Shown one piece after another: positions 45,404-56,768 of a stretch of DNA of 64,000 bases (position 1 is the stretch's first letter; each line of letters starts with the position of its first letter). Where the stretch lies: positions 1,116,001-1,180,000 of the forward strand of contig JAYWVB010000006.1 of NCBI GenBank assembly GCA_039881045.1. Reading direction: 5' to 3'. The notes beneath the pieces are model-generated. The model saw only the letters and a program-made list of their open reading frames with translations, was not told where the DNA came from and made no database searches. Position numbers and translations under genes: made by a program. The stretch is from Chaetomium olivaceum. Its lineage: Eukaryota; Ascomycota; Sordariomycetes; Sordariales; Chaetomiaceae.

Positions 45404-46610
45404 ATGGCGTCGACAACGGAGACCAAGAACTACAAGTTCAACCACACCATGTTAGCCTGGACCTGTTCCTCTTTTATTAATATCAGTCAATCCAAGCTAT
45501 GAGAGATGCTAAATAACAATGTCAGGCTTCGGGTCAAGGATCCCAAGGAGTCCGGTACGTTATCAACCCCTTTCCACCCTTGACACACCAGACTCATCCC
45601 CACCTAGTCAAATTCTACTCCTTTTTGGGCATGTCCCAAATCAAGAAGCTCGAGTTCCCCGAGGCCAAGTTCGACCTGTACTTCCTCGGCTACGACTCGC
45701 CCAAGGCGGCGTCGGGCGGCAACAACGTGTGGGACCGCGAGGGGCTGATCGAGCTGACGCACAACTACGGCACCGAGAACGACGCCGAGTACAAGGTCAA
45801 CAACGGCAACGTCGAGCCGCACCGCGGCTTTGGCCACACGTGCATCAGCGTCGACAACATCCAGGCCGCGTGCCAGCGCATCGAGGAGGCCGGCTACAAG
45901 TTCCAGAAGAAGCTGACCGACGGGCGCATGCGCCATATTGCGTTCGCGCTGGACCCGGATGGGTATTGGGTGGAGATTATTGGGCAGAAGCCCGTGGAGG
46001 ATACGGAGAGTGTTAAGGAGACGGATGTTGAGACGTATCGGATGGTGGGTTTTTCGAGAGTCTGTTTCCTCAATAGGTGTTGTCTGGATGCTGACCTGGG
46101 TAGAATCACACAATGCTCCGTGTCAAGGATGCTGAAAAGTCGCTGAAGTTCTACCAGGAGGTTCTGGGCATGTCACTGTTCCGGAAACATGAAGCCCAGG
46201 CAGCTGGCTTCAACCTCTACTTCCTGGGCTATCCCGGAGAGAAGGGAGCTCCCGTCGAGGGCCAGAGTACCGCTGACCGTGAGGGCCTCCTCGAGTTGAC
46301 CTGGAACTACGGCACCGAAAAGGATGAGAATTTCAAGTATCACGATGGCAACAGCCAGCCTCAGGGCTTCGGTCATATTTGTGAGTTCCACTGACAGGAA
46401 AGTCTGACAATCTAGGGATACTAATCCAGTCTAGGCGTCTCGGTCGACAACCTCGACGCCGCTTGTGCCCGGCTCGAGTCTCTCAATGTCAACTGGAAGA
46501 AGAGGCTGACGGATGGCCGCATGAAGAACGTCGCCTTCGTGCTGGACCCGGATGGATACTGGGTCGAGATCGTCCAGAACGAGCGATTCGCTGACAAGGC
46601 CAACTTCTAA
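45404..46610 (+). CDS. glo1: Lactoylglutathione lyase (glyoxalase I), two-domain form
   Basis: Exons 45404-45450, 45526-45554, 45608-46044, 46104-46380 and 46435-46610; 321 residues, intact. It converts the hemithioacetal of methylglyoxal and glutathione into S-lactoylglutathione in the cytosol. Two tandem copies of the fold are obvious: each begins NHTMLRVKD and contains FYxxxLGM, then DREGLxELTxNYGTE, GFGHxCxSVDN and DPDGYWVEI. The metal ligands are the His of NHTM, the Glu of ELT, the His of GFGH and the Glu of WVEI in each half. The monomeric double-domain architecture matches yeast Glo1. The intron positions do not coincide in the two halves, apart from that following the HTM start. Confidence 0.96.
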
Positions 46611-47470
46611 GGCCCCGGGTATGCATGTCCGCGGCGGAATGTTGCTCCTTAATGATAGGCAAGGGCGCGTGACACTTTACATCTCGCGATATAAGGTAGC
46701 CAGTCAGGAGTCCCGTTCCCCACGTCCTGCGCTGCACCGATACTGCGGAGCCGTGATAATCGTGCCGGAGTGAGGCGAAGCTTGCAGGCTCCTGCGTCCA
46801 CCAACCAGAGACTGCATCGATGGGCAAGTCGGAGGTCCTGGCACCCATTTTGCGGGATGCCCGCATTAGTCAAACGTGGGGGAGTGAGGGGTTGGAGGTT
46901 TCAACTGCAAGCAGAGGTTTGAATAGAGCTCGCGCATAGGCCCGCCAATGCATGCACGCCGTCTTGGCTTCCATCTGAAAAGGCGATGACAGATGCCACC
47001 GGATAATGGGAATGCGGGTTAGGGGACGGAACGACACGACAATGGCTGTCAGCGGTGGCGGTCGAAGGGTCCTTGTCCCTTTATGTCATGTCACCCTACG
47101 TCTTGATCGGATGAGGGAATGGTACTCCACCCCGCTCCCGAGCCCCCTTTGAGACCTCGATCCTACCCGTGTAGGTGATGAGGTTCAGCTGCAGTAAGCT
47201 GCGTATTGCTTGACTATTTGGGTGTGGTGCAGCTGCCGTGTATTGAACCAGAGACAAGCGATCCCAGGTCGAGGATCGACTGAGACAGCCTGCCGGTGGT
47301 GGGTAGAAAGAGGGGATCAGACTGCACATTTACACGCCTTATAAAGCGAGTTCACCCCTCTTCCGTCTGATCAAACCACGCACATCTCAAGTCCCAATTG
47401 CTCCCACAACCAAGCAACCGCAACTCAACTCAACTCACACCACCACCACAACCACCATCTCCAAACCAAC
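46611..47470. promoter_or_regulatory. Intergenic region upstream of phosphoglycerate dehydrogenase
   Basis: About 860 bp. It includes the glyoxalase 3' flank and the promoter of the next gene. Apart from the TATA-like element listed separately, nothing is identified. Confidence 0.45.
47340..47345 (+). promoter_or_regulatory. TATA-like box
   Basis: TATAAA 126 bp before the ATG of the phosphoglycerate dehydrogenase gene, followed by a pyrimidine-rich leader. A plausible core promoter element, not proven. Confidence 0.4.
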
Positions 47471-49450
47471 ATGGCACCCTCCGCCCTCCCCTCCACCCCG
47501 CCCTCTCCCTCCTCATCCCCCCCTCCCCCGCATCCTCGTCCCCGAGAAACTCTCCCCGGAGGGTCTCGCCCTGCTGCGCTCAACCGGTTTCCAAGTCGAC
47601 ACCCCGCCGCCGCCGCTCTCCGCCGCCGACCTCCTCAAGCAAATCCCCTCCTACCACGCGCTGATCGTGCGCTCCGAGACCAAGGTCACCGCCGACGTCC
47701 TCGCCGCCGCTAGCAAGCTGCGCGTGGTGGCGCGCGCCGGGGTCGGGGTGGATAACATCGACGTCGAGGCGGCCACGAAGCACGGGGTCATCGTGGTGAA
47801 CAGCCCGAGCGGGAATATCGTGGCCGCGGCCGAGCATACCGTTGCGTTGCTGCTGGCGTGTGCGCGGAATGTGGGGAGGGCGGATGCGGGTATGAAGGGG
47901 GGCAGGTGGGAGAGGGGCAAGCTGGTGGGTGTGGAGGTGGGGAGCAAGACGTTGGGGATTGTGGGGCTGGGGAAGGTGGGCATGAAGGTGGCGCGCATGG
48001 CGAAGGGGTTGGGCATGGGCGTCGTGGTGTATGATCCGTATGCGAGCAAGGAGGTGGCCAAGCAGGCGGGCGTCGAGTTGCGGGGGGAGTTGGCGGCGCT
48101 GTTGCCGGATGTGGTGAGTTCTTTTTCTCTCATATCTTTATTTTTGTTCTTCCCCAGGGGCATGGTGGTCGACGTTTCACGAAGCTTGGTGTTGAGAGCC
48201 TGGTGTTGATTCAAGACTGTCTTATTCTGGGATGCTCGAGACAAGGGATATGGCTGACATGGATTAGGACTTCCTGACAATTCACACGCCGCTGCTAGCT
48301 AGCACCTTGAATCTCCTCGGGGAGAAGGAATTCCAGGCGATGAAAAAGACTGCCAGGGTACTAAACGTGGCGAGGGGCGGCGTGTGTACAATGAAGAGGC
48401 GCTGTTGAGGGCTCTCGATGAGGGCTGGATTGCTGGGGCTGGCCTGGACGTGTTCACCTCGGAGCCCCCTGTCGAGGGTTCCGTAGCCGCAAAGCTAGCC
48501 GCGCATCCCAAGGTGGTGAGCACGCCGCATCTCGGTGCGAGTACGGTCGAGGCGCAGGAGAACGTCTCAATGGATGTCTGCACACAGGTGGTGGAGATCC
48601 TGAGCGGAGGGCTGCCCACGGCAGCGGTGAATGCTCCGTTGATTCTGCCGGAAGAGTACCGTCGGTTGCAGCCGTTTGTCAAGCTGTACGTTTCTCACTC
48701 TCTTTTACTCCTTTTCCACGAAGCAACAAGACTGACTCCAGCAGGGTTGAACGCATGGGGAGTCTCTACACACAGCACTTTGCCGACCGCGGTGGCATGG
48801 TTGGCGGCCGACGTTTTGAGTTGGTGTACCATGGCGAGCTGGCTGGCATGAGCAACACCCGGCCGTTGTTTGCGGCCCTGGTTAAGGGCCTCGTCAGCTC
48901 CATCAGCGACCTCGGCGGACGAGATGTCAATATTGTCAACGCCACGCTCATCTCCAAAGAGCGGGGCATTGCCATTGATGAGAAGCACGTCCGGAACGGT
49001 GGCACCGTGCCCACTTACGCCAGCGCTGTGACCCTGCGCAGTCTGAAGATTGACGACAGCGAAGGCCAGGCTGGTGAACAAGTTATTGAGGGGTATGTAA
49101 GCGGCAACGCCGTGTTCATCTCAAAGTTGGACCGCTTCAGGGCAAACTTCCAGCCCGAGGGGACCCTGCTGGTGCTGCACAACTACGACGAGCCGGGCAA
49201 GATCGGCAATGTCGGTATGGTCCTGGGTAAGCACGGGGTCAACATCAACTTCATGCAAGTTGCTGCGCTTGAGGACGGTTCTGGGACGTCCACAGTGGCT
49301 CGTGTGGTCGACGGACCCGTGGATACGGCGGGCCCTGCTGCGAAGGAAGCACTCATGATCTTGGGTGTGGCGGGAGATGTCACCGAGGGGTTGCTCAGTG
49401 AGCTGAACCAGTCAGAGGGCATTTTGCATCTCAGCTTGGTCAAGTTGTAA
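47471..49450 (+). CDS. D-3-phosphoglycerate dehydrogenase (two frame breaks)
   Basis: First enzyme of the phosphorylated serine pathway: 3-phosphoglycerate plus NAD+ gives 3-phosphohydroxypyruvate (yeast SER3/SER33). Exons 47471-48113, 48268-48685 and 48745-49450. Visible: VRSETKVTADVL, the substrate loop RAGVGVDNIDV, the NAD site TLGIVGLGKVG, NVARGG with the catalytic Arg, PHLGAST with the catalytic His, a middle ASB-like domain, and a C-terminal ACT domain (LLVLHNYDEPGKIGNVG) for serine feedback. The ATG frame differs from the enzyme frame by one base in the C-rich run 47516-47530, with no in-frame ATG nearby, so one extra C is likely. At 48381-48387 one base is missing (ARGGV then YNEEALL). 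The two errors cancel over the whole CDS. Confidence 0.9.
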
Positions 49451-50186
49451 CCATCCCGGTTTCTTCTTGGGAACGACTTTATGACTTTCATTTTTCTGGT
49501 TCAGTGACCTTGCTTAGGTATTTGCATGAGGGTTTCAGCATTCCAGCATCCGGCTGAGTTGGTTCAAGGGCTTCTTCCTCTTTCATATCTCATAAGGCAG
49601 CATATTTTTTTGGTATAGTTGCATAGTAATAGACCTTTGAGTCTACATAGGGATATCATACAATACACATTTCCAGGTATACAATCAGCTGAGACCTCGT
49701 GGCGGTGACGGATGGGTGACACAAAAGGGGGAAATATGGGTGTAAGTGACCGGGGTTAGGGTTCACTGCGTGCTCGTCTGGTCCAAACGGGCGAGCGGGG
49801 TACGAAGTGGGTTTGAAAAAGACAAGGTCACCCTTGAACATTGCACCCCACCAAACCCCTGCTGATGGACGGCTGCAGTGCTGTGTGACAGGGGACCCAG
49901 TCCCCGATTTTAGCCCTTTGACGACACCGAGAGCGCGGTCCAGTGTATTTACCTATTAAACTCTGCCACTCCCGCGTTTCCATCCCGTGTTCGGGCTGTC
50001 TGCTGTTGGGCACATGTTGAATTTCTGATTGTTGGCTCTGGAGCCTGAATGGGTCGATTGTTTTCTTGACTACACATTACAACTGCCTAATTAATCCCTG
50101 ATTTTCGCCAATTCGAACGAGGTCGACGACGCGTGCGTGTGAATGAGGGGCCAAAATACGCGCCTTGTCCGACTCCCTTCGCCGTT
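49451..50186. other. Intergenic region
   Basis: About 740 bp, 3' flank of the dehydrogenase and promoter of the next plus-strand gene. Nothing else is supported. Confidence 0.45.
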
Positions 50187-51907
50187 ATGGACGACCTGTC
50201 GCGGATGTCGGATGTGGAGGGTGAAGTGGCCGTAGTCGACGATCGAGGTTTTGGGCCGCCCAGCAAAAATATTCCATCGCCAGCGCCCAAATCACGGTCA
50301 TTATCGGATGGAGGAGGAAATCCCAATCCCAGGTTATCTCCCTCCCCCCACATCGTCGAGGCGGTCCTTCGCCAGTCAAAAGACGACATCGCTATTCGCG
50401 ACAAGGACCACGAGCGCATTTTATCGCTTCCATCGACTCCGATCCGCGCAAGCTTTCCCCCTCGAGGACTTTCAGTACAGGTACCCCCACACGAATCTGC
50501 ATCGCCCGCTTCCCAGTCCAGCTACGCCAGACCCGCTCCGCTGTCGCCGAAACTCGAACACCATTATTCGTCGCCCACAAACATCCTGCCGCGCCGATCG
50601 CGGGGTTTGGATTTCACCCGCGCCGCTACCAGTCTTCATCATTCTACCCTTGCCGGCCAGACATCGTCCGATTCCTCCCCCACCGTCGGCTCCCGGGCCA
50701 TGAACATCCCCAGCCGCCGCGCCGAGTACGGTGGCACCGACCAGACATCGACGTCGCTGTGGTCCATGATGGGCAACCAGGAACGCATGCATATTTCCAG
50801 CTCTGTGGGAAGCACCGCCCGTGCCATCTCGGACCTTTCGTCCAGCTCAGAGGACGACGACTACATGGATGAGGACATGGACGAGGCCTATATCACCACT
50901 CCACAGGTGCAAAGAACTGGCATGCCCAGCGCTGCTTCTGCGGTCGGTGCGCCGTGGATGCCAGGCTCTCCCGCTGCCAGTAACCTTTTGAGTTTCCAGC
51001 AGCGCCAGCGCCAGCGCCAACGCAAACACCCTGTGAAGAAACCCCGCGGGCCATTGGGACTCGGCTTTCATTCTCCCGGCCCGGCCGCCATGTCCAAGTC
51101 CCCGCCCAACAACAGCGTTCTTGGAAACGATATGTCACCCCATGCGAGACGTGAGAGCATTAGCTGGGCTGCCAACCAGTTACACATCTCCGGGAATGAG
51201 AGCGACGACAGCCACAGCAGACCCCTTGACGTCCTCGACAGCCCTTCGCGCCCAAGCATTGTTCGGCGTGCCGTAACGCGGCGCGGAAACTTGCTGGTAG
51301 GTATATTCCCCATTGGTCTGTATCCACATGCTCACAGTTACCCTCACAGCCCAAAACAAAAGGATTTGCGCGAATCCGCGCCGCCCTCGCCGAAGAGAGT
51401 GCGCCTGTTGAGTCGGAATTCCGCCACGAAGCCGAGGTGGTCCGCCAGGTTCGCGAGAGCGATATGGACCTCGAGCCCAGACAGCCACCGCCACAGCAAA
51501 CGGTGCTGTCCAGCCCCAACCTGGCAACACACGACAGCCTTGAGGAGATCAACGACGACATCATGATGATGGATCCGACCGCCAGCGCATTGGGGGTTAC
51601 GGGGACGTTTAAGCAGCAGGCCATGAAGAACTCCAAGGGCAAAGTCTTTTGGGACACCTTTTCGGAGACAAGCAGCTCAGGCGCCACCCAGCGCGTGACC
51701 CCTCCCCCGCCGGCCTTTGGCCTTGCCCGGGCGTCTTCATCGGGCATAGGCCTGGAAGACATCAGCATGGGCTCGCCTTCGGCCTCTTCCACCGGCGGCG
51801 CCAGCCAGAGCAATCCCTTCGTGCTCCCTGGCGGCGGGACACAAACAACAACCAGCAGCTCCGGCCACGGCACGCCCTTGGGCCCTCCCGGTCATGGTAA
51901 TCATAGC

Positions 51908-51943
<36 letters not shown>

Positions 51944-52522
51944 AGCAACTTATATCCCACCGCCACCACCGCCGGCAGCAGCAGCAGCAGCCCCAACAGC
52001 CAAAACACCACCCAACCCCCCCACGGCCCCATGGGCATGTCAACCCCACCCACCGCCGCCGAAATCACGCGGCGCATCAACAGCAAGCGCCGCCGCGACG
52101 ACGATCTCGACCCCGTCAGCATCAAGCGCCGCGCCGTCAGCCCGGGCATGAGCGTCCACAACTCGCCGGTCATGCAGTCGCCGCTGCAGCGGGATATGGA
52201 GCCGTGGGGTGGTGGTGGTGGTGGTGGTAATAATGGGGGTGGTGGTGGATCGGGGTCGGCGATGTCCATGTCTTCGCGGCCGGGGAGTGTGGGCGGGGAT
52301 AGTAGTGCCGGTGGTGGTGGTGGTGGTGGTGGTGGGGGTGGGGGTTGGGTAGCAGGGAGGAATGGGAGTGGAGCGGGGAGTGAGAGTGGGAGTGCGCATG
52401 GTGGTGGAGGAGGAGGAGGTGGTGGTGGTGGGAGTAGTAGTAGGGGTGGGGGGAAGGTTAGGGTTGGGTTTCAGGGGATGGTGGAGACGAATGATGGGAT
52501 TACGAGGTTGAGTATTGAGTAG
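50187..52522 (+). CDS. Low-complexity protein of unknown function, likely nuclear
   Basis: Exons 50187-51297 and 51351-52522 (GTAGGT...ACAG), 760 residues, intact. Mostly Ser/Pro/Gly-rich and disordered. Blocks that look conserved: AVTRRGNLLPKTKGFARIRAALAEES followed by FRHEAEVVRQVRESDMDLEPR; FKQQAMKNSKGKVFWDTFSE; EITRRINSKRRRDDDLDP with VSIKRRAVSPGMSVHNSP; and the C-terminal VGFQGMVETNDGITRLSIE. The basic KRRRDDD and KRRAVSP patches suggest nuclear import, and SP/TP sites are plentiful. There is a 12-residue Asn run and several Gly runs, one of 12 residues. I believe similar proteins exist across Sordariomycetes, but I know no function and no Pfam name. The first ATG is used; GTG-initiated upstream text is ignored. 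Confidence 0.75.
51905..51940 (+). repeat. (AAC)n coding microsatellite
   Basis: Encodes the poly-Asn run of the preceding protein; length is probably variable between strains. Confidence 0.85.
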
Positions 52523-52615
52523 GAGTGAGAGTAGGGAAGAAGAGAAGAATAAGGGGAGGGGGTTAAGGGGAGGGAGGGCGCACACCTAGCGCATATTTGG
52601 CGCGTGCAAGGCGCA

Positions 52616-52616
52616 T

Positions 52617-52643
<27 letters not shown>
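52616..52643. repeat. (AC)n microsatellite
   Basis: About 13 AC units followed by ACATACATAC. Confidence 0.85.
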
Positions 52644-52647
<4 letters not shown>

Positions 52648-52748
52648 TACATGCACTCCGGGACTCATGGCGTTCGTTGGTTTGGTGGCTTCTTGTGGCT
52701 GGCTGGCTTGGTGGACTGGACTGCGTTGGGCTGGGGGTTCTGCATGAG

Positions 52749-52843
52749 ACGGTTGGGACGAACGGGGACGGTTGGGACGAACGGGGACGGTTGGGACGAA
52801 CGGGGACGGTTGGGACGAACGGGGACGGTTGGGACGAACGGGG
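52749..52843. repeat. 19-bp minisatellite, five copies
   Basis: Five identical, gap-free copies of the unit ACGGTTGGGACGAACGGGG. The lack of any divergence between copies implies recent expansion. Confidence 0.9.
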
Positions 52844-53352
52844 ATGGGGCCGGCAAGCGCGGGATCTTCTCTCCCAGGGTAATATCATCATCGTCATCAT
52901 CATCTGGAGTAGGCGTTTGGGTCGTTGGGGCTTTGGGGATGCGTTAGCTTTGGCAAGGCAGGGTTTAGGGCGTGGTAATTCATGGAACGGCTGTTCTTGG
53001 GAAGTAGGAGACGATGAATCGTATGGCATATCGCCTGCTTTTGATTGCTCACGCCATTCTATATAGGTACTTTGCCAGGGAGCGTAGTCCAAGACGCCGT
53101 TTCCAAATAACTAAAGTTGCTCGCTCGTCGTCTGTGTCGACATGGTTCTGAACATCCTTATCCTACCTGTCCTATCCGAACACCTGCCAGGTTTAACCCG
53201 CTATCCTTCTTTTTTAACACTCCTTTTTCCCACCCCGTTCCTCTTCTCCCTTTCTTCCTTCCATAACCATTCTACCCACCTTTGCACACGCATCCCTCCG
53301 TACCCAAATCCCATCCCCTCCTAGTGCCATCTCTACCCAACCCAACCTCATC

Positions 53353-54363
53353 TCACCTCACCTCCAACCCCCCCGCACCCGCCCCCCCCTCCTCCCACCC
53401 CCCCATCCCAACACCCACACCCATCCCAATCCCCTCCTCCGGCACGCACAACCCTCCCAGCCGCTCGTCCAACCACCGCGCAAGCTCCTCCACGTGGCGA
53501 CGCATCAACGACGCGCTGGCCCCGCCACCACTCCCGCTGCCGGTACCGCTGCCGGTACCCGACACCGTCGCGGTGCTGGCCGTCGACGCGCCGCCTGTCG
53601 TGTGCGCGGTTTGTGTGGAGAGGATGGACGCCTGTGAGGGCGAGCCCGGGAGGGGCGTTGCGTGGCCTGTGTTGAGCGCGGTGGGGGTTTGGAGGGTGGT
53701 GGTGGTGTTGGTGGCGGAGGATGCGGAAGGCGGGGTGGTTGTTGTTATTGGGGGTGGTGCGGCGGAGGGAGAGAGTGGGGGCGTTGAGGGGCGTGATTTG
53801 GCAGTGGTGGTGGTGGTGGATGGGTCGGCGGAGGAGGTAGCTGGCCCGTCGGGGGGTGGTTGGTTTTGTGTTGTTGGTGATTCTGTCCCCGGTGCTATCG
53901 GGACCGGGCTGCGGCTCGGGCGGGTGCTGTGCCCAGCGGGAGGGGTCGGGGTGAGTCGGTCGGACGCGGCACTCTCGGCGCCGCCCATGCAAATGAATAG
54001 CATCCCGCAGCGCAGGCGGCGGATGACGAAGAGGGCGCCGCTGTCGAGCTGCACGGTGACGGTCGGCGGGGAGTGCTTGCCGCTCTTCCGGGTTCGGACG
54101 GTGCTGCCGGACGCAATCGAGGAGGTGGCTTGTTCGGAGGGCTGGCCTGTGTGTGACGGCCCTTGGAGTGCCCAGAGCGAGGCGGCGACGGCGGCCTGAC
54201 GACGGAGGGCGCTGGCCGGGAGGTTACTAGCATGGGCAAGCAAGCTGCCGGCCGGGGTGGTCAGCATGGCCGAGTGAATGTGCGGCGAGAGGTTGGCTCG
54301 GAGGAATGATGTGACCCGCTTGGTGAGAAGTAGCGGAGGTGGCGGTGGTAGTATTCGAGACAT
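53353..54363 (-). CDS. Roadblock/LC7 (LAMTOR2-like) domain protein
   Basis: Single exon, 336 codons, ATG at 54363 (MSRILPPPPPL). The first 60 residues, LLTKRVTSFLRANLSPHIHSAMLTTPAGSLLAHAS, resemble the first helix and strand of roadblock-like proteins, where a helix is followed by A-x-L-x-T-P-x-G-x-L-L. After a loop, VTVQLDSGALFVIRRLRCGMLFICMG supplies the later strands. Such proteins form dimers in GTPase-regulator scaffolds such as the EGO/Ragulator complex at the vacuole. Then a long Ser/Thr/Pro-rich disordered insert, and a conserved-looking end RRHVEELARWLDERLGGL. The domain call rests on pattern only; a profile search would settle it. Confidence 0.6.
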   Translation of the reverse strand: MSRILPPPPPLLLTKRVTSFLRANLSPHIHSAMLTTPAGSLLAHASNLPASALRRQAAVAASLWALQGPSHTGQPSEQATSSIASGSTVRTRKSGKHSPPTVTVQLDSGALFVIRRLRCGMLFICMGGAESAASDRLTPTPPAGHSTRPSRSPVPIAPGTESPTTQNQPPPDGPATSSADPSTTTTTAKSRPSTPPLSPSAAPPPITTTTPPSASSATNTTTTLQTPTALNTGHATPLPGSPSQASILSTQTAHTTGGASTASTATVSGTGSGTGSGSGGGASASLMRRHVEELARWLDERLGGLCVPEEGIGMGVGVGMGGWEEGGAGAGGLEVR

Positions 54364-54729
54364 GGTGACGGTGTGTTTGGGCACTGAAGTAATGAAGCAA
54401 TGAAGCTAGAAGCTATGGGCGGGCAGGCAAAGATTGGGGAAGAAGAAGAGTTCAGGTTCGGTACGAATGGGTGAGGTGCAGTGACCGAGTGTGGGGTTGG
54501 GGTTAGGTGGGGAATTGTTACGCTGATCACCAGGCGCTAATTTAGCGTGGAGTAGCGTAGCACGGACCACATACATTGAGTGACTCCTCCAGCCCAGGAA
54601 CAAACATCTTCGAACACCTTGTAATAAGATTTCTCTATTTTCTTTTTCTGTTTTTTTTTTTTCTTTTCTTTCTTTCTTGTTTACATATCGACCACATCTT
54701 GAACCTAACATAGATACTTTTAACTAGCA
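54364..54729. other. Short intergenic region
   Basis: About 370 bp between two minus-strand genes; contains a T-rich tract at about 54645-54685 and nothing else. Confidence 0.5.
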
Positions 54730-56011
54730 CTAGACAACTAAAATATCATCGTCCAAGTCCATTGCCTCCATTTCTTCTTCCTCCTCTTCCTCTTCCACTC
54801 GACGCCGCTTCTTTAACCTCGATTGGTTCTGCTTGCGTAACCAAATATCATCGAAAATATCCCGGTACAGCTGGCCATCTTCGGTGTTTTCTGCCCAAAA
54901 CTCAAACCCGGGCCAGGCAGTATTCAGCACATCGCTCGCCGCCCACTCGTCGTTACGGTTGAGCCGCAGTAGCAAGGTGACGAGGTTCTTGAGGCCATCC
55001 GTGTAGTTGAACAGCGGTTCAAACACCGTATCGATGTTTACATCCCCCATACAGTCGTGCGTACAGGGAACGTACTCGGCCGCGTCGGTGCTGGTGATGT
55101 GGACGCAGCCACAGGTCAAGCACTCCTCGGCCGCTGGCAGCTCCCGCCCTAACATCATCCGGTAAAGGATCGCCCCGACTGCAAAGAGCTCGCTACCTCG
55201 TGTGTAGGGACGTTGGGACTGTTCAGGTCAGCATATGCTCATCACTGCAACTCAAAGGGGTAGGTAACATACCTTCTCAACATCCAACCCATCCCTTTTC
55301 CACCTTCCCTTCCTCTCCCTCAACGTCGCCAACGGCACTCCATCCTCGCCTCCATCGCCACCACCGGCGTCTCCTTCATCTTAGCCACGCTCCCCGAGAC
55401 ATAACACTTCTCCAACCCCCCCAGCTTCACCGCCCCATACGTCTCAAACCCCTTGGGATGCTGCAGATAGACATTCTCCGCCCTCACATGGCGATGCAGC
55501 ACCGGCATCCAGTCCACCTCGGGCTCCGTCCTGCCCCTCACTCTCCTAAACCCCTTCCCCCTCCCACCATCCGCAGACACAGGCACCACCAAATACGTAT
55601 CCCTCACCCCCTCATGCAGCCACTGCAGCGCCCGCAACAACCCCAGCGCCACATGCCACACGAACGACTCCGGCAAGAACCCGCCAATCTCCGCGAAATC
55701 AACCCCGCGCGGTGCAAAATCCTCAAACGCCCCCCTCAGCGTGCCCGCGTCGGGGAAATCCCACAGGAACATCCGCCGCGCCTTCGGGTCGCCCAGCGGA
55801 TCTGTCAGCGGCCGAGACCCATCATCATCATCATCATCGTCCTCCCCGCGCAGATGCAGCGGCACGTCGACCAGCTCGTCGTGGATGGAGACGAGGTTTT
55901 CGTGGTTGAGCAGGTTGGCTGCGGGCGTGGCGGCGCCGCTGGCGAGGAGGGAGGTTAGGTGCAGGTGTGAGGTGTGATTGTCGGGGGTTGGCGGGGTGTT
56001 GGTGTTGGTGG

Positions 56012-56042
<31 letters not shown>

Positions 56043-56171
56043 GGCGCGGGTGTCGAGGGGGCGCGCGAGCAGGATTTCGCCGTCGGTGGTGCGCCGCGCG
56101 AGGAAGAGGCCGTGCGGGAGCGGCTTGTGGAGAATGTAGCACGCTTTTGCTGGGGCGGTTGCGGTGGTCAT
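54730..56171 (-). CDS. Degenerate protein-kinase-like protein (one frame break)
   Basis: Exons 56171-55273 and 55218-54730 (intron GTATGT...ACAG). A kinase-like layout is visible: LLNHENLVSIHDELVDVPL, then SFVWHVALGLLRALQWLHEG, then PVLHRHVRAENVYLQ in place of the catalytic HRDxKxxN loop, then KLGGLEKC in place of DFG. After a further exon come PYTRGSELFAVGAILYRMM (the region around subdomain IX) and a helical end. The replacement of the catalytic Asp and of DFG suggests a pseudokinase or scaffold. The frame shifts at about 55357-55370 (one base missing, near VKMKETP); sequence on both sides is protein-like. A poly-Thr run and an acidic run lie near the N-terminus, and an acidic, basic-flanked tail ends the protein. 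Confidence 0.65.
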
Positions 56172-56768
56172 GGTTGGTGGTGATTCCTTAGGGGTATGGG
56201 TTATGGTGGGTGGTGTATGATTCGGGTCGAGTCGGAATTTTGTATGGTGAGTAAAGATGCAATGTGTAAGATGTTGTTTCTGAGGGTTTTGAGCTAGGTG
56301 TTCACGCACGGCTAGCTGCCTTTGTGCTGGTGTAGGCTGCATGCCCGATCCGGGGGATCTTGAACAATGCCACTGCTCCGCATTTGCCATCTCATCTCAA
56401 AGCATCTCATCTCAAAGCTAAGTACTGTAATATTCTCTTTGACGGGCAGCTTCTCCGGAAACCGGTAAGTGTGTGGCTTAGCTACTGTAACTCACAAAAC
56501 ACTAGACTTGCTACGCCCTCTGCTACTAAACGCTGGCCATTCTTAGCTACAAGGTACACACAAAGAGCTCCCTGATGGTTCACTGTACTCCGAGTTCACC
56601 AAGCTTATCTCTCAAGACTCCAGAGTATTACATCATCACAGCTGCCCAACCATCCCCGTTTGTACAGTGCTAACCAGACACAACAGCGGTATTCCCAACC
56701 CGCCCCACTGACATGTACTTCCCCCCCGTCCTGCTCCCCCACCCACCAACCAACCTCCTACCCTCCCT
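56172..56768. other. Intergenic region with a 15-bp duplication
   Basis: Promoter side of the kinase-like gene and 3' flank of the F-box gene. At 56388-56417 a 15-bp unit CATCTCATCTCAAAG is perfectly duplicated. No gene is seen. Confidence 0.55.

Larger units (their letters stand above)
52523..53352. other. Convergent intergenic region with repeats
   Basis: Lies between two convergent genes. Holds an AC microsatellite and a 19-bp minisatellite (separate entries). ORFs here are made by those repeats and are not genes. Confidence 0.55.

Noticed and set aside
51160..51873. 237-codon minus-strand ORF
   Set aside because: Antisense to exon 2 of the low-complexity gene; no start context, no motif.
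52586..53092. 168-codon minus-strand ORF with Pro-rich repeats
   Set aside because: The repeats are the 19-bp minisatellite read as protein, and the end is the AC microsatellite; no conserved text.
53282..54199. 305-codon plus-strand ORF
   Set aside because: Antisense to the roadblock-like gene; composition is that of a mirrored Ser/Thr/Pro-rich region.
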